DNA of 64,000 nt from Nocardia inohanensis NBRC 100128 (GTDB taxonomy: Bacteria > Actinomycetota > Actinomycetes > Mycobacteriales > Mycobacteriaceae): contig NZ_BDBK01000012.1 in NCBI RefSeq assembly GCF_001612945.1, positions 372,001 through 436,000 on the forward strand, written 5' to 3'. The notes under the pieces were generated by a model, which was given only the letters and a program-made list of their open reading frames with translations, did no database searches and was not told where the DNA came from. Below, in pieces: positions 1 through 7,027 of this stretch (positions are counted from its first letter, which is position 1; each line of letters begins with the position of its first letter). The translations under genes and the position numbers were made by a program.

Positions 1-364
1 CCTCCCCCCGGCACAATCGCACGGCGGCCATCGCATCCCCGGCGGCGGCCAGCCGATTGAATTCGACCAGATCGACACGTACCTCCCCGCCCAATTGCAC
101 GGTGTCGCGCCCCGCCTCCAGACAATCCGCCGCGGCCCCCAGCGCACCGCGCAGCGCCCACACCGCACTGCGCAGGCTGGCCCGGGCATTGGCCTCGGGA
201 ACATCGGGCCAGAATTCGGCGGCCAGCCGCGAGCGCTGATGCGGACCCGGATGCACCGCCAGCCAGGCCAGCAGGGCGCAGACGCGCTGCCGGTGATCCG
301 GCAGCCGCACCGATTCGCCGTTCAGCTCGGCCCGCAGCGGGCCGAGTACCAGTATCCGCAGCAT
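1..364 (-). CDS. SARP/BTAD-family transcriptional regulator (N-terminal part, runs off left edge)
   Basis: Reading the minus strand from the ATG at 362-364 gives MLRILVLGPLRAELNGESV followed by a sequence with the spacing of an OmpR-type winged helix (DHRQRVCALLAWLAVHPG, RSRLAAEFWPD, ASLRSAVWALRGAL) and the beginning of a BTAD-like segment (VDLVEFNRLAAAGD). This is the usual N-terminus of Streptomyces antibiotic regulatory proteins (AfsR/DnrI/RedD class), which activate transcription from direct-repeat operators. Only about 121 residues are inside the window, so it cannot be said whether an ATPase (AfsR-like) or TPR region follows. A GGAGAGG ribosome-binding site at 373-379 on the minus strand supports the start. 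It is divergent from the SnoaL-like gene, and an 11-bp-period direct repeat lies between them. Family call is confident; target genes are unknown. Confidence 0.85.
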   Translation of the reverse strand, partial: MLRILVLGPLRAELNGESVRLPDHRQRVCALLAWLAVHPGPHQRSRLAAEFWPDVPEANARASLRSAVWALRGALGAAADCLEAGRDTVQLGGEVRVDLVEFNRLAAAGDAMAAVRLCRGE

Positions 365-449
365 CGCGCGCACCTCTCCGCGAAGACCTCGAGTCTCGTC
401 CGCTCGCACTCGTCTGGCAACCCCGGGGCGACCGGGGCCGCCCGCCGCC

Positions 450-481
450 TTGACGCGCGTTTGACGCAGCCCGCGCACACT
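450..481 (+). promoter_or_regulatory. Candidate SARP operator: direct heptamer repeats with 11-bp period
   Basis: TTGACGC occurs at 450-456 and again at 461-467, exactly 11 bp apart. A weak -10-like CACACT sits at 476-481, 8 bp after the second repeat. SARP proteins are known to bind heptamer direct repeats spaced by one helical turn whose last copy lies about 8 bp from the -10 box. The site lies between a SARP-type regulator gene and the SnoaL-like gene, which suggests the regulator drives the rightward pair. The geometry is seen directly; the function is inferred. Confidence 0.45.
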
Positions 482-520
482 TCGCCACAGCATCGGAAAC
501 CAGCGAGGAGGGCATCTCAG

Positions 521-883
521 ATGAGCACCACCCAGTCCGGATTCGATCTCCGCGAGTTCCGCCGCGGGATCGAGGAGCGTGATGCCGCGGCATTGCGCGC
601 CCTGTATGCCGAGGACGCGGAGATCCAACTGATCGATCAGGACAATCCGCCGAGCCATCCGCGGGTGCTGCGCGGTCTCGAACAGATCGGGGCCTACCTC
701 ACCGACGTGTGCGATCGCGAGATGACGCACGAGATCCAGCACGCGGTGACCGACGGCAATACCGTCAACTTCTTCGAATCCTGCCGCTACCCCGACGGTA
801 CGAGGGTGTTGTGCGCCGCCACCCTCGATCTCGCCGACGGCCGCATCGTCCGCGAAACCGGCGTCCAAGCCTGGGACCGGTGA
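521..883 (+). CDS. SnoaL-like / nuclear transport factor 2-fold protein
   Basis: A 120-residue protein starting MSTTQSGFDLREF with the hallmarks of the NTF2-like SnoaL superfamily: an N-terminal helix with EERDAAALRALYAEDAEIQ, the PPSHPRVLRGLEQIGAYL segment, then strands HAVTDGNTVNFFESCRY and CAATLDLADGRIVRETGV. Members are small cone-shaped proteins acting as polyketide cyclases, isomerases or ligand-binding proteins; the specific substrate cannot be read here. The ATG at 521 was chosen because GAGGAGG at 505-511 is a strong ribosome-binding site at proper spacing; the reading frame extends further upstream but without coding character. The downstream cupin gene is only a few bases away, so the two probably form an operon controlled by the divergent SARP regulator. 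Confidence 0.8.
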   Translation: MSTTQSGFDLREFRRGIEERDAAALRALYAEDAEIQLIDQDNPPSHPRVLRGLEQIGAYLTDVCDREMTHEIQHAVTDGNTVNFFESCRYPDGTRVLCAATLDLADGRIVRETGVQAWDR

Positions 884-888
884 TCGAA

Positions 889-1242
889 ATGGGCACGGAG
901 CACCGGGATTTCGCGACACCCGACGACGTTCGAGCCTTCGAGCACGGGCGCGCCGAGATCCTGAAGGTAGGCGACAGCGATATCGGGCGCCTGATCCTGC
1001 ATCCCGGCTGGCGATGGTCCCGGGACGTGAAACCCGCCGCCGGCACCGAATGGTGCGAGGCTCCGCACTTCCAGTACCACATAGCGGGCACGCTGCACAT
1101 CCTGATGGCCGACGGCACCGAATTCGACGCCACCCCCGGCCAAGTCACCTCACTGCCGGCCAAGCATGACGCCTGGGTGGTCGGCGACGAGGATGTGGTG
1201 ATCGTGGACTGGTGGGGCGCAAGCCATTACGCCGCCGGATGA
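889..1242 (+). CDS. Small cupin-domain protein
   Basis: A roughly 117-residue single-domain cupin. The segment RLILHPGWRWSRDVKPAAGTEWCEAPHFQYHIAGTLHILMADGTEFDATPGQVTSLPAKHDAWVVGDEDVVIVDW follows the beta-barrel pattern of the family, with H residues in the first cupin motif region and PG turn motifs. Cupins of this size are metal-binding enzymes, sensors or unknowns; no substrate can be assigned. The start could be ATG 889 or an in-frame GTG at 880 that overlaps the upstream TGA (GTGA), which would imply translational coupling; neither has a clear Shine-Dalgarno sequence. It is co-directional with the SnoaL-like gene and ends 9 bp before the convergent GH65 gene. Confidence 0.75.
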   Translation: MGTEHRDFATPDDVRAFEHGRAEILKVGDSDIGRLILHPGWRWSRDVKPAAGTEWCEAPHFQYHIAGTLHILMADGTEFDATPGQVTSLPAKHDAWVVGDEDVVIVDWWGASHYAAG

Positions 1243-1251
1243 GCGGGCCGG

Positions 1252-3618
1252 TCAATCGAACCGGTCCGGGGCGGCGACGAATCCGAGGTGGGTGGGGGCT
1301 CGGGTGGCGGGCTGGCGCGGCGTGGAGAGGGTTGGGGCGGGCGGGTTCGCCAGGGTGAGGGGTGCTGTGCCGAGCCGGTGGGTGGCGCCGTGGTGTGACA
1401 GGCGGACGGGGTCGCCGGTCAAGAGGCGGTAGGTGGTGCAGGAGGCGGTGATCTCGACCGATATGCGGCTGTCGCGCCAGCGGATACGGAAGGCGAGGCG
1501 GTCGATGGCCGCGGGGAGACGGGGAGCGAAGGCGGGGTGGCCGTGCTGCTCGCGCAGGCCGCCGAAACCGCCTACGCAGCTGATCCAGGTTCCGGCGAGG
1601 GCGGCGATGTGCAGACCGGCGGAGACATTGTGGTGCAGGTCGTGCAGATCGGTGAAGGCGGCTTCGGCGAAGTAGTCGTAGGCCAGCGACAGGTGGCCGA
1701 CCTCGGCGGCGAGGACGCATTGGATGCTGGCCGACAGTGAGGAGTCCCGCACGGTCAGCGCCTCGTAGTAGTCGAAGTTGCGGGTCTTCTGCTCGAGGGT
1801 GAAAGCGTCGGGGCACAGGTACATGGCCAGCACCAGGTCGGCCTGTTTGACGACCTGCTGGCGGTAGAGGTCGAAGTACGGGTAGTGCAGCAGCAGCGGG
1901 TATTTCTCGCCCGGGGTGGAGGCGAAATCCCATGGGGCGTAACGGGTGAAGCCTTCCGATTGTTCGTGGACGCCGAGTTCGTGGTTGTACGGCAACGACA
2001 TCGCCGCCGCGCAGGCACGCCAGCGGGCGAGTTCGCTGTCGTCCACGCGCAACCGGTCGGCCACCTCGGGCTGGCGCTCGCAGGCCGCCGCCGCCTCGTC
2101 GAGATTCCGCTGGGCGAGCAGGTTGGTGTACAGGTTGTTGTCCGCCAGGGCCGAGTACTCGTCGGGCCCGGTGACGCCGTCGATCCGGAACCGTCCCGAG
2201 GTGTCGTAGTGGCCGAGGCTCTCCCACAGCCGGGCCGTCTCGACCAGAAGTTCCACCCCGCAATCGACCTCGAACTTCTCGTCCCCGGTGGCGGCCAGGT
2301 AGCGGGCGGTCGCATCGGCGATGTCGGCATTGACGTGCACGGCGGCGGTCGCGGTCGGCCAGTATCCGGACGCCTCCTCCCCGTCGATGGATCGCCACGG
2401 GAACATGGCGCCGGCCTGACCGAGTTCCCGCGCGCGCCGGCGCGCCTGGTCGAGGGTGGCGTGGCGCCAGCGCAGGGCATCGCCGGCGGCCAGCGGCATG
2501 GTGTAGGTGAGCACCGGCAGCACATAGGTTTCGGTGTCCCAGAACGCGTGTCCGTCATAGCCGGGTCCGGTCAGCCCCTTCGCGGGAATCGCCCGCGCCT
2601 CCCCGCGCGCCCCCGCCTGCAAGACGTGGAACAGCGCGAACCGGACCGCCTGCTGGAGCTCCGGATTCCCGTCCAGCTCGATATCGGCCTGCGCCCAGAA
2701 GTCGTCCAGGTAGGCGCGCTGCCGCGCGAGCAGCGCGTCCCAGCCGGACTCCATTCCCGCGGCGAGCGCGGCCTCCACCTGGGCGCGCAGGGCGGGCACC
2801 GAGCGCCGAGCCGACCACCCGTAGGCGAGATACTTGGTGAGACAGAGCTTTTCATCGTGCGGCACATCGGCGGCGATGGTGACGCGCGCGAGATCGTCCT
2901 CGGCGTGCACGCCGCAACGCGCCGAATTGGGCACCGCGAGTTCATGATCCATTCCGGCCGCCATCCGCAAGCCGGAGCTGCGGGTGTGATGGACGAGCAC
3001 CGCGGCGAGCCCCCGGGCCGCGCTGTCGTCGGCGATCAGCGGCCGGTCCAGCGCGGCGGCGAGCCGGGGATCGCCGTGCGACGCCGAGATGGGCTCATTG
3101 GCCAGCAGATCCGATTGGACCACCAATTCGATATCGCCGTCGAGCGGTTCGACCTCGTAGCGCACGGCGGCGACGGCGCGTTCGGTGAACGACACCAGCC
3201 GCTCCGACCGAATCCGCACGGTGCGACCGGTCGGCGAGGTCCACACCGTGTCCCGGCGCAGCGTGCCGGAGCGGAAGTCCAGCACCCGATTGTGCGCGCG
3301 GGTGTCGCCGTAGCGCAGGTCCATCGGCTCGTCCTCCACCAGCAGGCGGATGACCTTGCCGTCGGTCACGTTCACCACGGTCTGGCCCTGCTCCGGATAG
3401 CCGTATCCGACTTCGGCATACGGCAGCGGCCGGGATTCGTAGAAGCCGTTCAGATAGCTGCCGGGCAGCCCGACCGGCTCGCCCTCCTCCAGGGTCCCGC
3501 GCAGGCCGAGGTGCCCGTTGGAGAGCGCGAAGATCGATTCGGTGCGGTGCAGCGCCTCCAGATCCAGTCCGCACCAACGCAATTCCCACGGCGAGATCTC
3601 GAAACCGGGATCGCTCAT
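1252..3618 (-). CDS. Glycoside hydrolase family 65 protein (disaccharide phosphorylase/hydrolase-like, Rv3401-like)
   Basis: A 788-residue protein with the full GH65 layout: N-terminal beta-sandwich (ALSNGHLGLRGTLEEG, LPGSYLNGFYESRPLPY), linker, (alpha/alpha)6 barrel and a small C-terminal domain (WISCVGGFGGLREQHGHPAFAP then the jelly-roll strands). In the barrel, FWDTETYVLPVLTYTMP, FPWRSIDGEEASGYWP and GVTGPDEYSALADNNLYTN are family motifs; the Glu of GPDEY (about residue 487) is the expected general acid. The family cleaves alpha-glucosides such as maltose, trehalose or kojibiose, mostly by phosphorolysis releasing beta-glucose 1-phosphate. The upstream gene overlaps it by 4 bp (ATGA) and encodes a beta-phosphoglucomutase-like HAD protein, so a phosphorylase-phosphomutase route into glucose 6-phosphate is a reasonable inference. 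The exact disaccharide is not readable. Confidence 0.88.
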   Translation of the reverse strand: MSDPGFEISPWELRWCGLDLEALHRTESIFALSNGHLGLRGTLEEGEPVGLPGSYLNGFYESRPLPYAEVGYGYPEQGQTVVNVTDGKVIRLLVEDEPMDLRYGDTRAHNRVLDFRSGTLRRDTVWTSPTGRTVRIRSERLVSFTERAVAAVRYEVEPLDGDIELVVQSDLLANEPISASHGDPRLAAALDRPLIADDSAARGLAAVLVHHTRSSGLRMAAGMDHELAVPNSARCGVHAEDDLARVTIAADVPHDEKLCLTKYLAYGWSARRSVPALRAQVEAALAAGMESGWDALLARQRAYLDDFWAQADIELDGNPELQQAVRFALFHVLQAGARGEARAIPAKGLTGPGYDGHAFWDTETYVLPVLTYTMPLAAGDALRWRHATLDQARRRARELGQAGAMFPWRSIDGEEASGYWPTATAAVHVNADIADATARYLAATGDEKFEVDCGVELLVETARLWESLGHYDTSGRFRIDGVTGPDEYSALADNNLYTNLLAQRNLDEAAAACERQPEVADRLRVDDSELARWRACAAAMSLPYNHELGVHEQSEGFTRYAPWDFASTPGEKYPLLLHYPYFDLYRQQVVKQADLVLAMYLCPDAFTLEQKTRNFDYYEALTVRDSSLSASIQCVLAAEVGHLSLAYDYFAEAAFTDLHDLHHNVSAGLHIAALAGTWISCVGGFGGLREQHGHPAFAPRLPAAIDRLAFRIRWRDSRISVEITASCTTYRLLTGDPVRLSHHGATHRLGTAPLTLANPPAPTLSTPRQPATRAPTHLGFVAAPDRFD

Positions 3619-4358
3619 CGGGCCCGGTCCAATTCCGCGAGATCACCGACGATCACATCCGCCCCGGCCCGGCGCAGCGCCTCGGCATGCTGCCGCTCCC
3701 CCGTGCGTTCCACCCCGACGACGAACCCGAAGGCGCCCGCGTGCCCGGCCGCGACGCCGGCCACGGCATCCTCGAAGACCGCGGCACTGCCCGGCGCCAC
3801 CGCCAGATCGGCTGCGGCGGAAAGGAATCCGTCCGGCGCGGGTTTACCGCGCAACCCCTCGGCCGCGAAGCTCTTCCCGTCCACGCGAACCTCGACGAAG
3901 CGGGCGAGATCGGCCGCCCGCAGCACCGCCTCCGCGTTCGCCGAGGAGGACACCACCGCGATCCGCAGCCCGGCCGCGCGCACCGCCGACAGGTACTTCA
4001 CCGTGCCGTCGTAGACGTGCACGCCGTCGCGGTCGATGAGCGTCCGCAGCAACAGATCCTTGCGATTCCCGATCCCGTGCACCGTGTTCTCGCCGGGCGG
4101 CGCGTCGCTCTCGCCCTCCGGCACAGTGATATTCCGCGATCTCAGGAACTCCCGCACCCCGTCGAACCGGGGGCGGCCGTCGACGAAGTCCTGATAGTCC
4201 CGAGGCGTGAAGGGCTGAAACCCCGTCCCGCACCGCTGTTCCAGAAACTCGTCGAAGACCTGCTGCCACGCTCGTTCGTGCACCGCTGCGGTATCGGTGA
4301 GCACTCCGTCCAGATCGAACAGCGCCGCCTCGATCGAATCCGGCAGGCCCAAACGCAT
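3615..4358 (-). CDS. Beta-phosphoglucomutase-like HAD hydrolase (Rv3400-like)
   Basis: A 247-residue HAD-superfamily protein. Motif I is FDLDGVLTDTA (nucleophile Asp and acid/base Asp), motif II VVSSSAN, the Lys motif GKPAPDGFL and motif IV VFEDAVAGVAAG; the helical cap contains the PRFDGVREFL and HGIGNRKDLLL segments typical of mycobacterial Rv3400-type proteins. It likely converts beta-glucose 1-phosphate to glucose 6-phosphate. The ATG at 4358 was preferred over an upstream in-frame ATG at 4397 because AGGAG (minus strand, 4365-4369) precedes it and because the family starts close to the LGLPDSIEAALFDLDGVL segment. Its stop overlaps the start of the GH65 gene by 4 bp. A large perfect inverted repeat lies directly upstream. 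Confidence 0.87.
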   Translation of the reverse strand: MRLGLPDSIEAALFDLDGVLTDTAAVHERAWQQVFDEFLEQRCGTGFQPFTPRDYQDFVDGRPRFDGVREFLRSRNITVPEGESDAPPGENTVHGIGNRKDLLLRTLIDRDGVHVYDGTVKYLSAVRAAGLRIAVVSSSANAEAVLRAADLARFVEVRVDGKSFAAEGLRGKPAPDGFLSAAADLAVAPGSAAVFEDAVAGVAAGHAGAFGFVVGVERTGERQHAEALRRAGADVIVGDLAELDRAR

Positions 4359-4375
4359 CTCGTTCTCCTGATCAT

Positions 4376-4413
4376 CGATTCGCGACGCCGCGAACAATCG
4401 GCGTCGCGAATCG
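4376..4413. promoter_or_regulatory. Perfect 15-bp-arm inverted repeat upstream of the HAD-GH65 operon
   Basis: CGATTCGCGACGCCG at 4376-4390 and its exact reverse complement at 4399-4413 are separated by 8 bases. It sits 17 bp upstream of the HAD start codon and about 150 bp from the divergent lipoprotein gene. In this divergent region it is more likely an operator (for example of a sugar-responsive regulator) or a leader hairpin than a terminator. The repeat is seen directly; the role is inferred. Confidence 0.55.
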
Positions 4414-4560
4414 CCTACCCGGAGACCGGATCGCCAAACGACCGCACCGGCGCGGCCGGTCCGGGGGTCGTTCCCCTACCTGCCGTACCTCGCAGGGATG
4501 ACCGCGAATCGGCCATCGGGGCGATGCCGGCCGCACCGGGACGCAGCTAACGTCCAGCTC

Positions 4561-5748
4561 ATGACACCTATGGCGACCGCATCCGATTCAACTCCCGCGC
4601 GCGGGCCGCGTCGCATCGTGCCCTTGGCGGCGGTCGCCCTGCTGGCCACCACGCTGGCCGCCTGCACTTCCGATCCGGTTGCCCCAGCGTACGGGCCGCT
4701 GTCCGCCAGTTCCCGAACGGCCGTGCAGCAGACCCTCGATGCCGCGGTGGCGGCGGGGATACCCGGCGTGCAGCTCGTCGTCAGCGCCGACGGCCGGGAT
4801 TGGACCGCGAGTTCCGGGGTCGGGGATATCGCCGCCCGCACCGGCTTTCCCGAGGGCGCGCACGCGCGGTTCGGTAGTAATACCAAGGCATTCGTCGCGA
4901 CGGTGCTGATGCAATTGGTCGCCGAGGGCGCGGTGGAACTGGACGCGCCGATCGAGCGGTATCTGCCGGGCGTGGTGCAGGGCAACGGCATCGACGGCAA
5001 TCGCATCACCGTGCGAAACCTCGTGCAGCACAGCAGCGGTCTGCCCGAGTATCTCGAACTGCCCGAGCTGCAAGACGATTCGGATGCCCTGCTGACCAAG
5101 CACTTCGCCACCGCCGACCTGGTCCGCGACGCCATGGCCATGCCCCCGCACTTCCAGCCCGGCGAGCGCGCCGAATACAGCAATACCAATTTCCTGGTCG
5201 CCGGCCTGCTGGTGGAGCGAATCACCGGCCACCCGATCGCCGAGGAGGTCACGCGCCGCATCACCGAGCCGCTGGGCCTGCGCGAGACCTACTTCCCCGC
5301 CGCGGGCGACACCGATATCCGCGCGCCGCACCCGCGAGGCTACGAATCGGTGGACGGCAAGCCCACCGATTACACCCGGTTCGATCCCTCCTGGGCGGGC
5401 CCCGCCGGCGAGATCGTCTCCACCGGCACGGACGCCAACCGCTTCTTCACCGCCCTGATCACGGGAAACCTGCTCGCGCCGGCCCAATCGGCCGCCATGC
5501 GGGAGAACCCCCGGCCGTTGACCAATCGCCCCGGCTTCTCCTACGGCCTGGGCTTGACGCAGACCACCGCGCCCTGCGGTATATCCGTCTGGGGGCACGG
5601 CGGCTCCATCCCCGGTTTCCGCACCTTCAACGGCGTCACCCCGGCGGGCCGCGCCGTCACCCTCATCGCGAACCTGCGGCCCGCCGAGCCCGCCGCCACC
5701 GCCGCCCTCCAAACGGCCTTCGACACCGCCGTCTGCGCGGCCGACTGA
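4561..5748 (+). CDS. Serine beta-lactamase-like lipoprotein (class C / R61-type D,D-peptidase family)
   Basis: A 395-residue exported protein. The N-terminus has Arg residues, a hydrophobic stretch (IVPLAAVALLATTLAA) and the lipobox LAAC with Cys about residue 35, so it should be a membrane-anchored lipoprotein. The catalytic domain has the three family motifs: SNTK (Ser about 106, Lys about 109), YSN (about 206-208) and HGG (about 346-348), in the order and spacing of class C beta-lactamases, D-alanyl-D-alanine carboxypeptidases of the R61 type and related esterases. Which reaction it performs is not decidable. ATG 4561 was chosen (ATG 4570 is also possible) because the reading frame upstream of it lacks signal-peptide character; no convincing Shine-Dalgarno sequence is visible. 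It is divergent from the HAD-GH65 operon. Confidence 0.85.
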   Translation: MTPMATASDSTPARGPRRIVPLAAVALLATTLAACTSDPVAPAYGPLSASSRTAVQQTLDAAVAAGIPGVQLVVSADGRDWTASSGVGDIAARTGFPEGAHARFGSNTKAFVATVLMQLVAEGAVELDAPIERYLPGVVQGNGIDGNRITVRNLVQHSSGLPEYLELPELQDDSDALLTKHFATADLVRDAMAMPPHFQPGERAEYSNTNFLVAGLLVERITGHPIAEEVTRRITEPLGLRETYFPAAGDTDIRAPHPRGYESVDGKPTDYTRFDPSWAGPAGEIVSTGTDANRFFTALITGNLLAPAQSAAMRENPRPLTNRPGFSYGLGLTQTTAPCGISVWGHGGSIPGFRTFNGVTPAGRAVTLIANLRPAEPAATAALQTAFDTAVCAAD

Positions 5749-5769
5749 CCCACGATTTGATTGCTGTCA

Positions 5770-5794
5770 GTTTGCTTGACTCGGGCGTGGGTAT
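5770..5794 (+). promoter_or_regulatory. SigB/SigF-type stress promoter (GTTT-N15-GGGTAT)
   Basis: GTTT at 5770-5773 and GGGTAT at 5789-5794 are separated by 15 bp. This matches the actinobacterial general-stress sigma factor consensus (SigF in mycobacteria, SigB/SigH group in Streptomyces: GTTT then 14-17 bp then GGGTAT/C). It lies about 100 bp upstream of the PRC-barrel/DUF2382 gene, a class often associated with stress responses. The match is seen; sigma usage is inferred. Confidence 0.6.
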
Positions 5795-5836
5795 CCGCTG
5801 ATCGCATCGCATTTTCCGAGATCGTTCCTGAATTCG

Positions 5837-5871
5837 GCATCCAGGCCGGACACCCGTGTCCGCCGGGATGC
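5837..5871 (+). promoter_or_regulatory. 5'-leader hairpin / palindrome before the PRC-barrel gene
   Basis: An inner near-palindrome CGGACAC-CC-GTGTCCG (5847-5862) is flanked by a second pairing GCATCC (5837-5842) with GGATGC (5866-5871). If transcription starts from the stress promoter at 5770-5794, this lies in the leader, 11 bp before the AGGAGAG ribosome-binding site. It could be a protein operator or a translational control hairpin. Confidence 0.4.
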
Positions 5872-5892
5872 TGCCGACAGTTAGGAGAGATC

Positions 5893-6690
5893 ATGGCGAA
5901 CCCCACGCTGGAATCACTGATCGGTGCGACCGTTTACGACAGTGCCGGTGAGCCGATCGGCCGGGTGGACAACTTCTACCTCGACGACGAGACCGGTACC
6001 CCGACCTGGATGGCGATGGAGACCGACGCGGGCAGCGACCCGACGCTGATCCCCCTCGACGGCGCCGGATACCGCGCCGAGGACATGACCATGCAGGTGC
6101 CCTACGCCCAGGAGCAAATCCGCAGCGCACCCCATCTGGAACGCGACGGGCACATCGACTCCGGGGCCGAGCAGCGGCTGATGGAACACTACGGCGGCGG
6201 TCAGCGCCGCGGCACCGGAATGGGCGCCACCTACGCCGCCGGACGGCCGCGCATCCGGCCCGGCGCCGACGAGCCGATGACCTACGGCGATCAGAACCAA
6301 GAGCTGACCCGCTCGGAGGAGCGCCTGGTCATCGACACCGAGCGCGAAGCCTCCGGCACCGCGCGGCTGCACAAGTACGTCGTGGAGGAGGAGCAGACGT
6401 TCACCGTGCCGACCACGCACGAGGAGGCCCGGCTGGTGCGCGAGCCGATCACCGACCCCACCGGCGCCGACACCACCATCGGGGAGCAGGACCAGGAGGT
6501 CGTCCTGCACGCCGACCGGGTGCGCGCGCACAAGGAGACGGTGCCGGTCGAGCGGGTGAGCCTGGTGGTCGACGAGGTCCCCGACGAACAGTCGATCTCG
6601 GACACCGTGCGCAAGGAACGCATCGACGCCGAGGGCGTCCGGTCCGAGCGGCGCGACCGCAGGAATAGCGAAAAAGAGGACCGGGCATAG
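5893..6690 (+). CDS. PRC-barrel and DUF2382 domain stress-associated protein
   Basis: A 265-residue acidic protein. Residues about 5-80 form a PRC-barrel domain (LIGATVYDSAGEPIGRVDNFYLDDETGTPTW through YRAEDMTMQVPY). After a variable Gly/Arg linker, residues about 140-255 form a DUF2382 (YsnF/AvaK-type) domain: LTRSEERLVIDTEREASGTARLHKYVVEEEQT, VPTTHEEARLVREPI, EVVLHADRVRAHKETVPVERVSL and DTVRKERIDAEG. These two-domain proteins are frequent in soil actinobacteria, often several per genome, and are thought to be stress-related; a biochemical role is not known to me. AGGAGAG at 5883-5889 fixes the ATG start. A stress-sigma promoter and a leader hairpin lie upstream. It probably heads a set with the two genes downstream. 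Confidence 0.85.
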   Translation: MANPTLESLIGATVYDSAGEPIGRVDNFYLDDETGTPTWMAMETDAGSDPTLIPLDGAGYRAEDMTMQVPYAQEQIRSAPHLERDGHIDSGAEQRLMEHYGGGQRRGTGMGATYAAGRPRIRPGADEPMTYGDQNQELTRSEERLVIDTEREASGTARLHKYVVEEEQTFTVPTTHEEARLVREPITDPTGADTTIGEQDQEVVLHADRVRAHKETVPVERVSLVVDEVPDEQSISDTVRKERIDAEGVRSERRDRRNSEKEDRA

Positions 6691-6723
6691 CTTTTCGATC
6701 CGATACCGCTAGGAGGACATGCT

Positions 6724-6984
6724 ATGGAATGGCTTCTGGGTTTGCTCGGCGGGGCGGTCGGCGGCGGCGTCGGCGGATCGAAGAATCCGCTGGGCCCGCT
6801 GGTGAACGGTGGTGTCGGCGCCGTGGGCGGCGGCATCACCGGTGGCATCATCCAGGCCGCGACGGGCAGCGGGCTGGACTTCGGCCAGATCCTGGCTCAG
6901 GTCGCCGGTGGCGGCATCGTCGGCGCGGTGCTGTCGGCGATCACCGGCTTCGCGGCCCGGCCCAAGACGGGCGAGCTGCGCTGA
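6724..6984 (+). CDS. Small glycine-rich hydrophobic membrane protein
   Basis: An 86-residue protein with repeated Gly-x-x-x-Gly patterns (LLGGAVGGGVGGSKNPLG, NGGVGAVGGGITGGIIQAAT, VAGGGIVGAVLSAITGF), resembling glycine-zipper membrane proteins. Two or three hydrophobic segments separated by short loops end in a short basic tail (ARPKTGELR). A strong AGGAGG at 6711-6716 places the ATG at 6724. It lies 33 bp after the DUF2382 gene, so co-transcription from the stress promoter is likely. Function not recognised; proteins of this make are often envelope-associated. Confidence 0.75.
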   Translation: MEWLLGLLGGAVGGGVGGSKNPLGPLVNGGVGAVGGGITGGIIQAATGSGLDFGQILAQVAGGGIVGAVLSAITGFAARPKTGELR

Positions 6985-7010
6985 TCCGCTCCCACCATCG
7001 TGGACGACGC

Positions 7011-7027
7011 TGAGAAGGAGCTTCTCA
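7011..7027 (+). promoter_or_regulatory. Hairpin that buries the Shine-Dalgarno of the LGFP gene
   Basis: TGAGAAG-GAG-CTTCTCA is a perfect 7-bp-arm inverted repeat with a 3-base centre. It contains the AAGGAG ribosome-binding site (7015-7020), and its last base is the A of the ATG start codon. In mRNA this would compete with ribosome binding. Stem is seen; regulatory effect is inferred. Confidence 0.4.

Noticed and set aside
95..520. N-terminal extension of the SnoaL-like gene back to position 95
   Set aside because: It overlaps the SARP gene on the other strand and the divergent promoter. The extension is Arg/Pro/Gln-rich, and the strong ribosome-binding site at 505-511 fixes the start at 521.
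1145..2558. Arg/Pro-rich minus-strand frames within the GH65 gene
   Set aside because: They overlap the GH65 coding region in other frames and have no recognisable domain.
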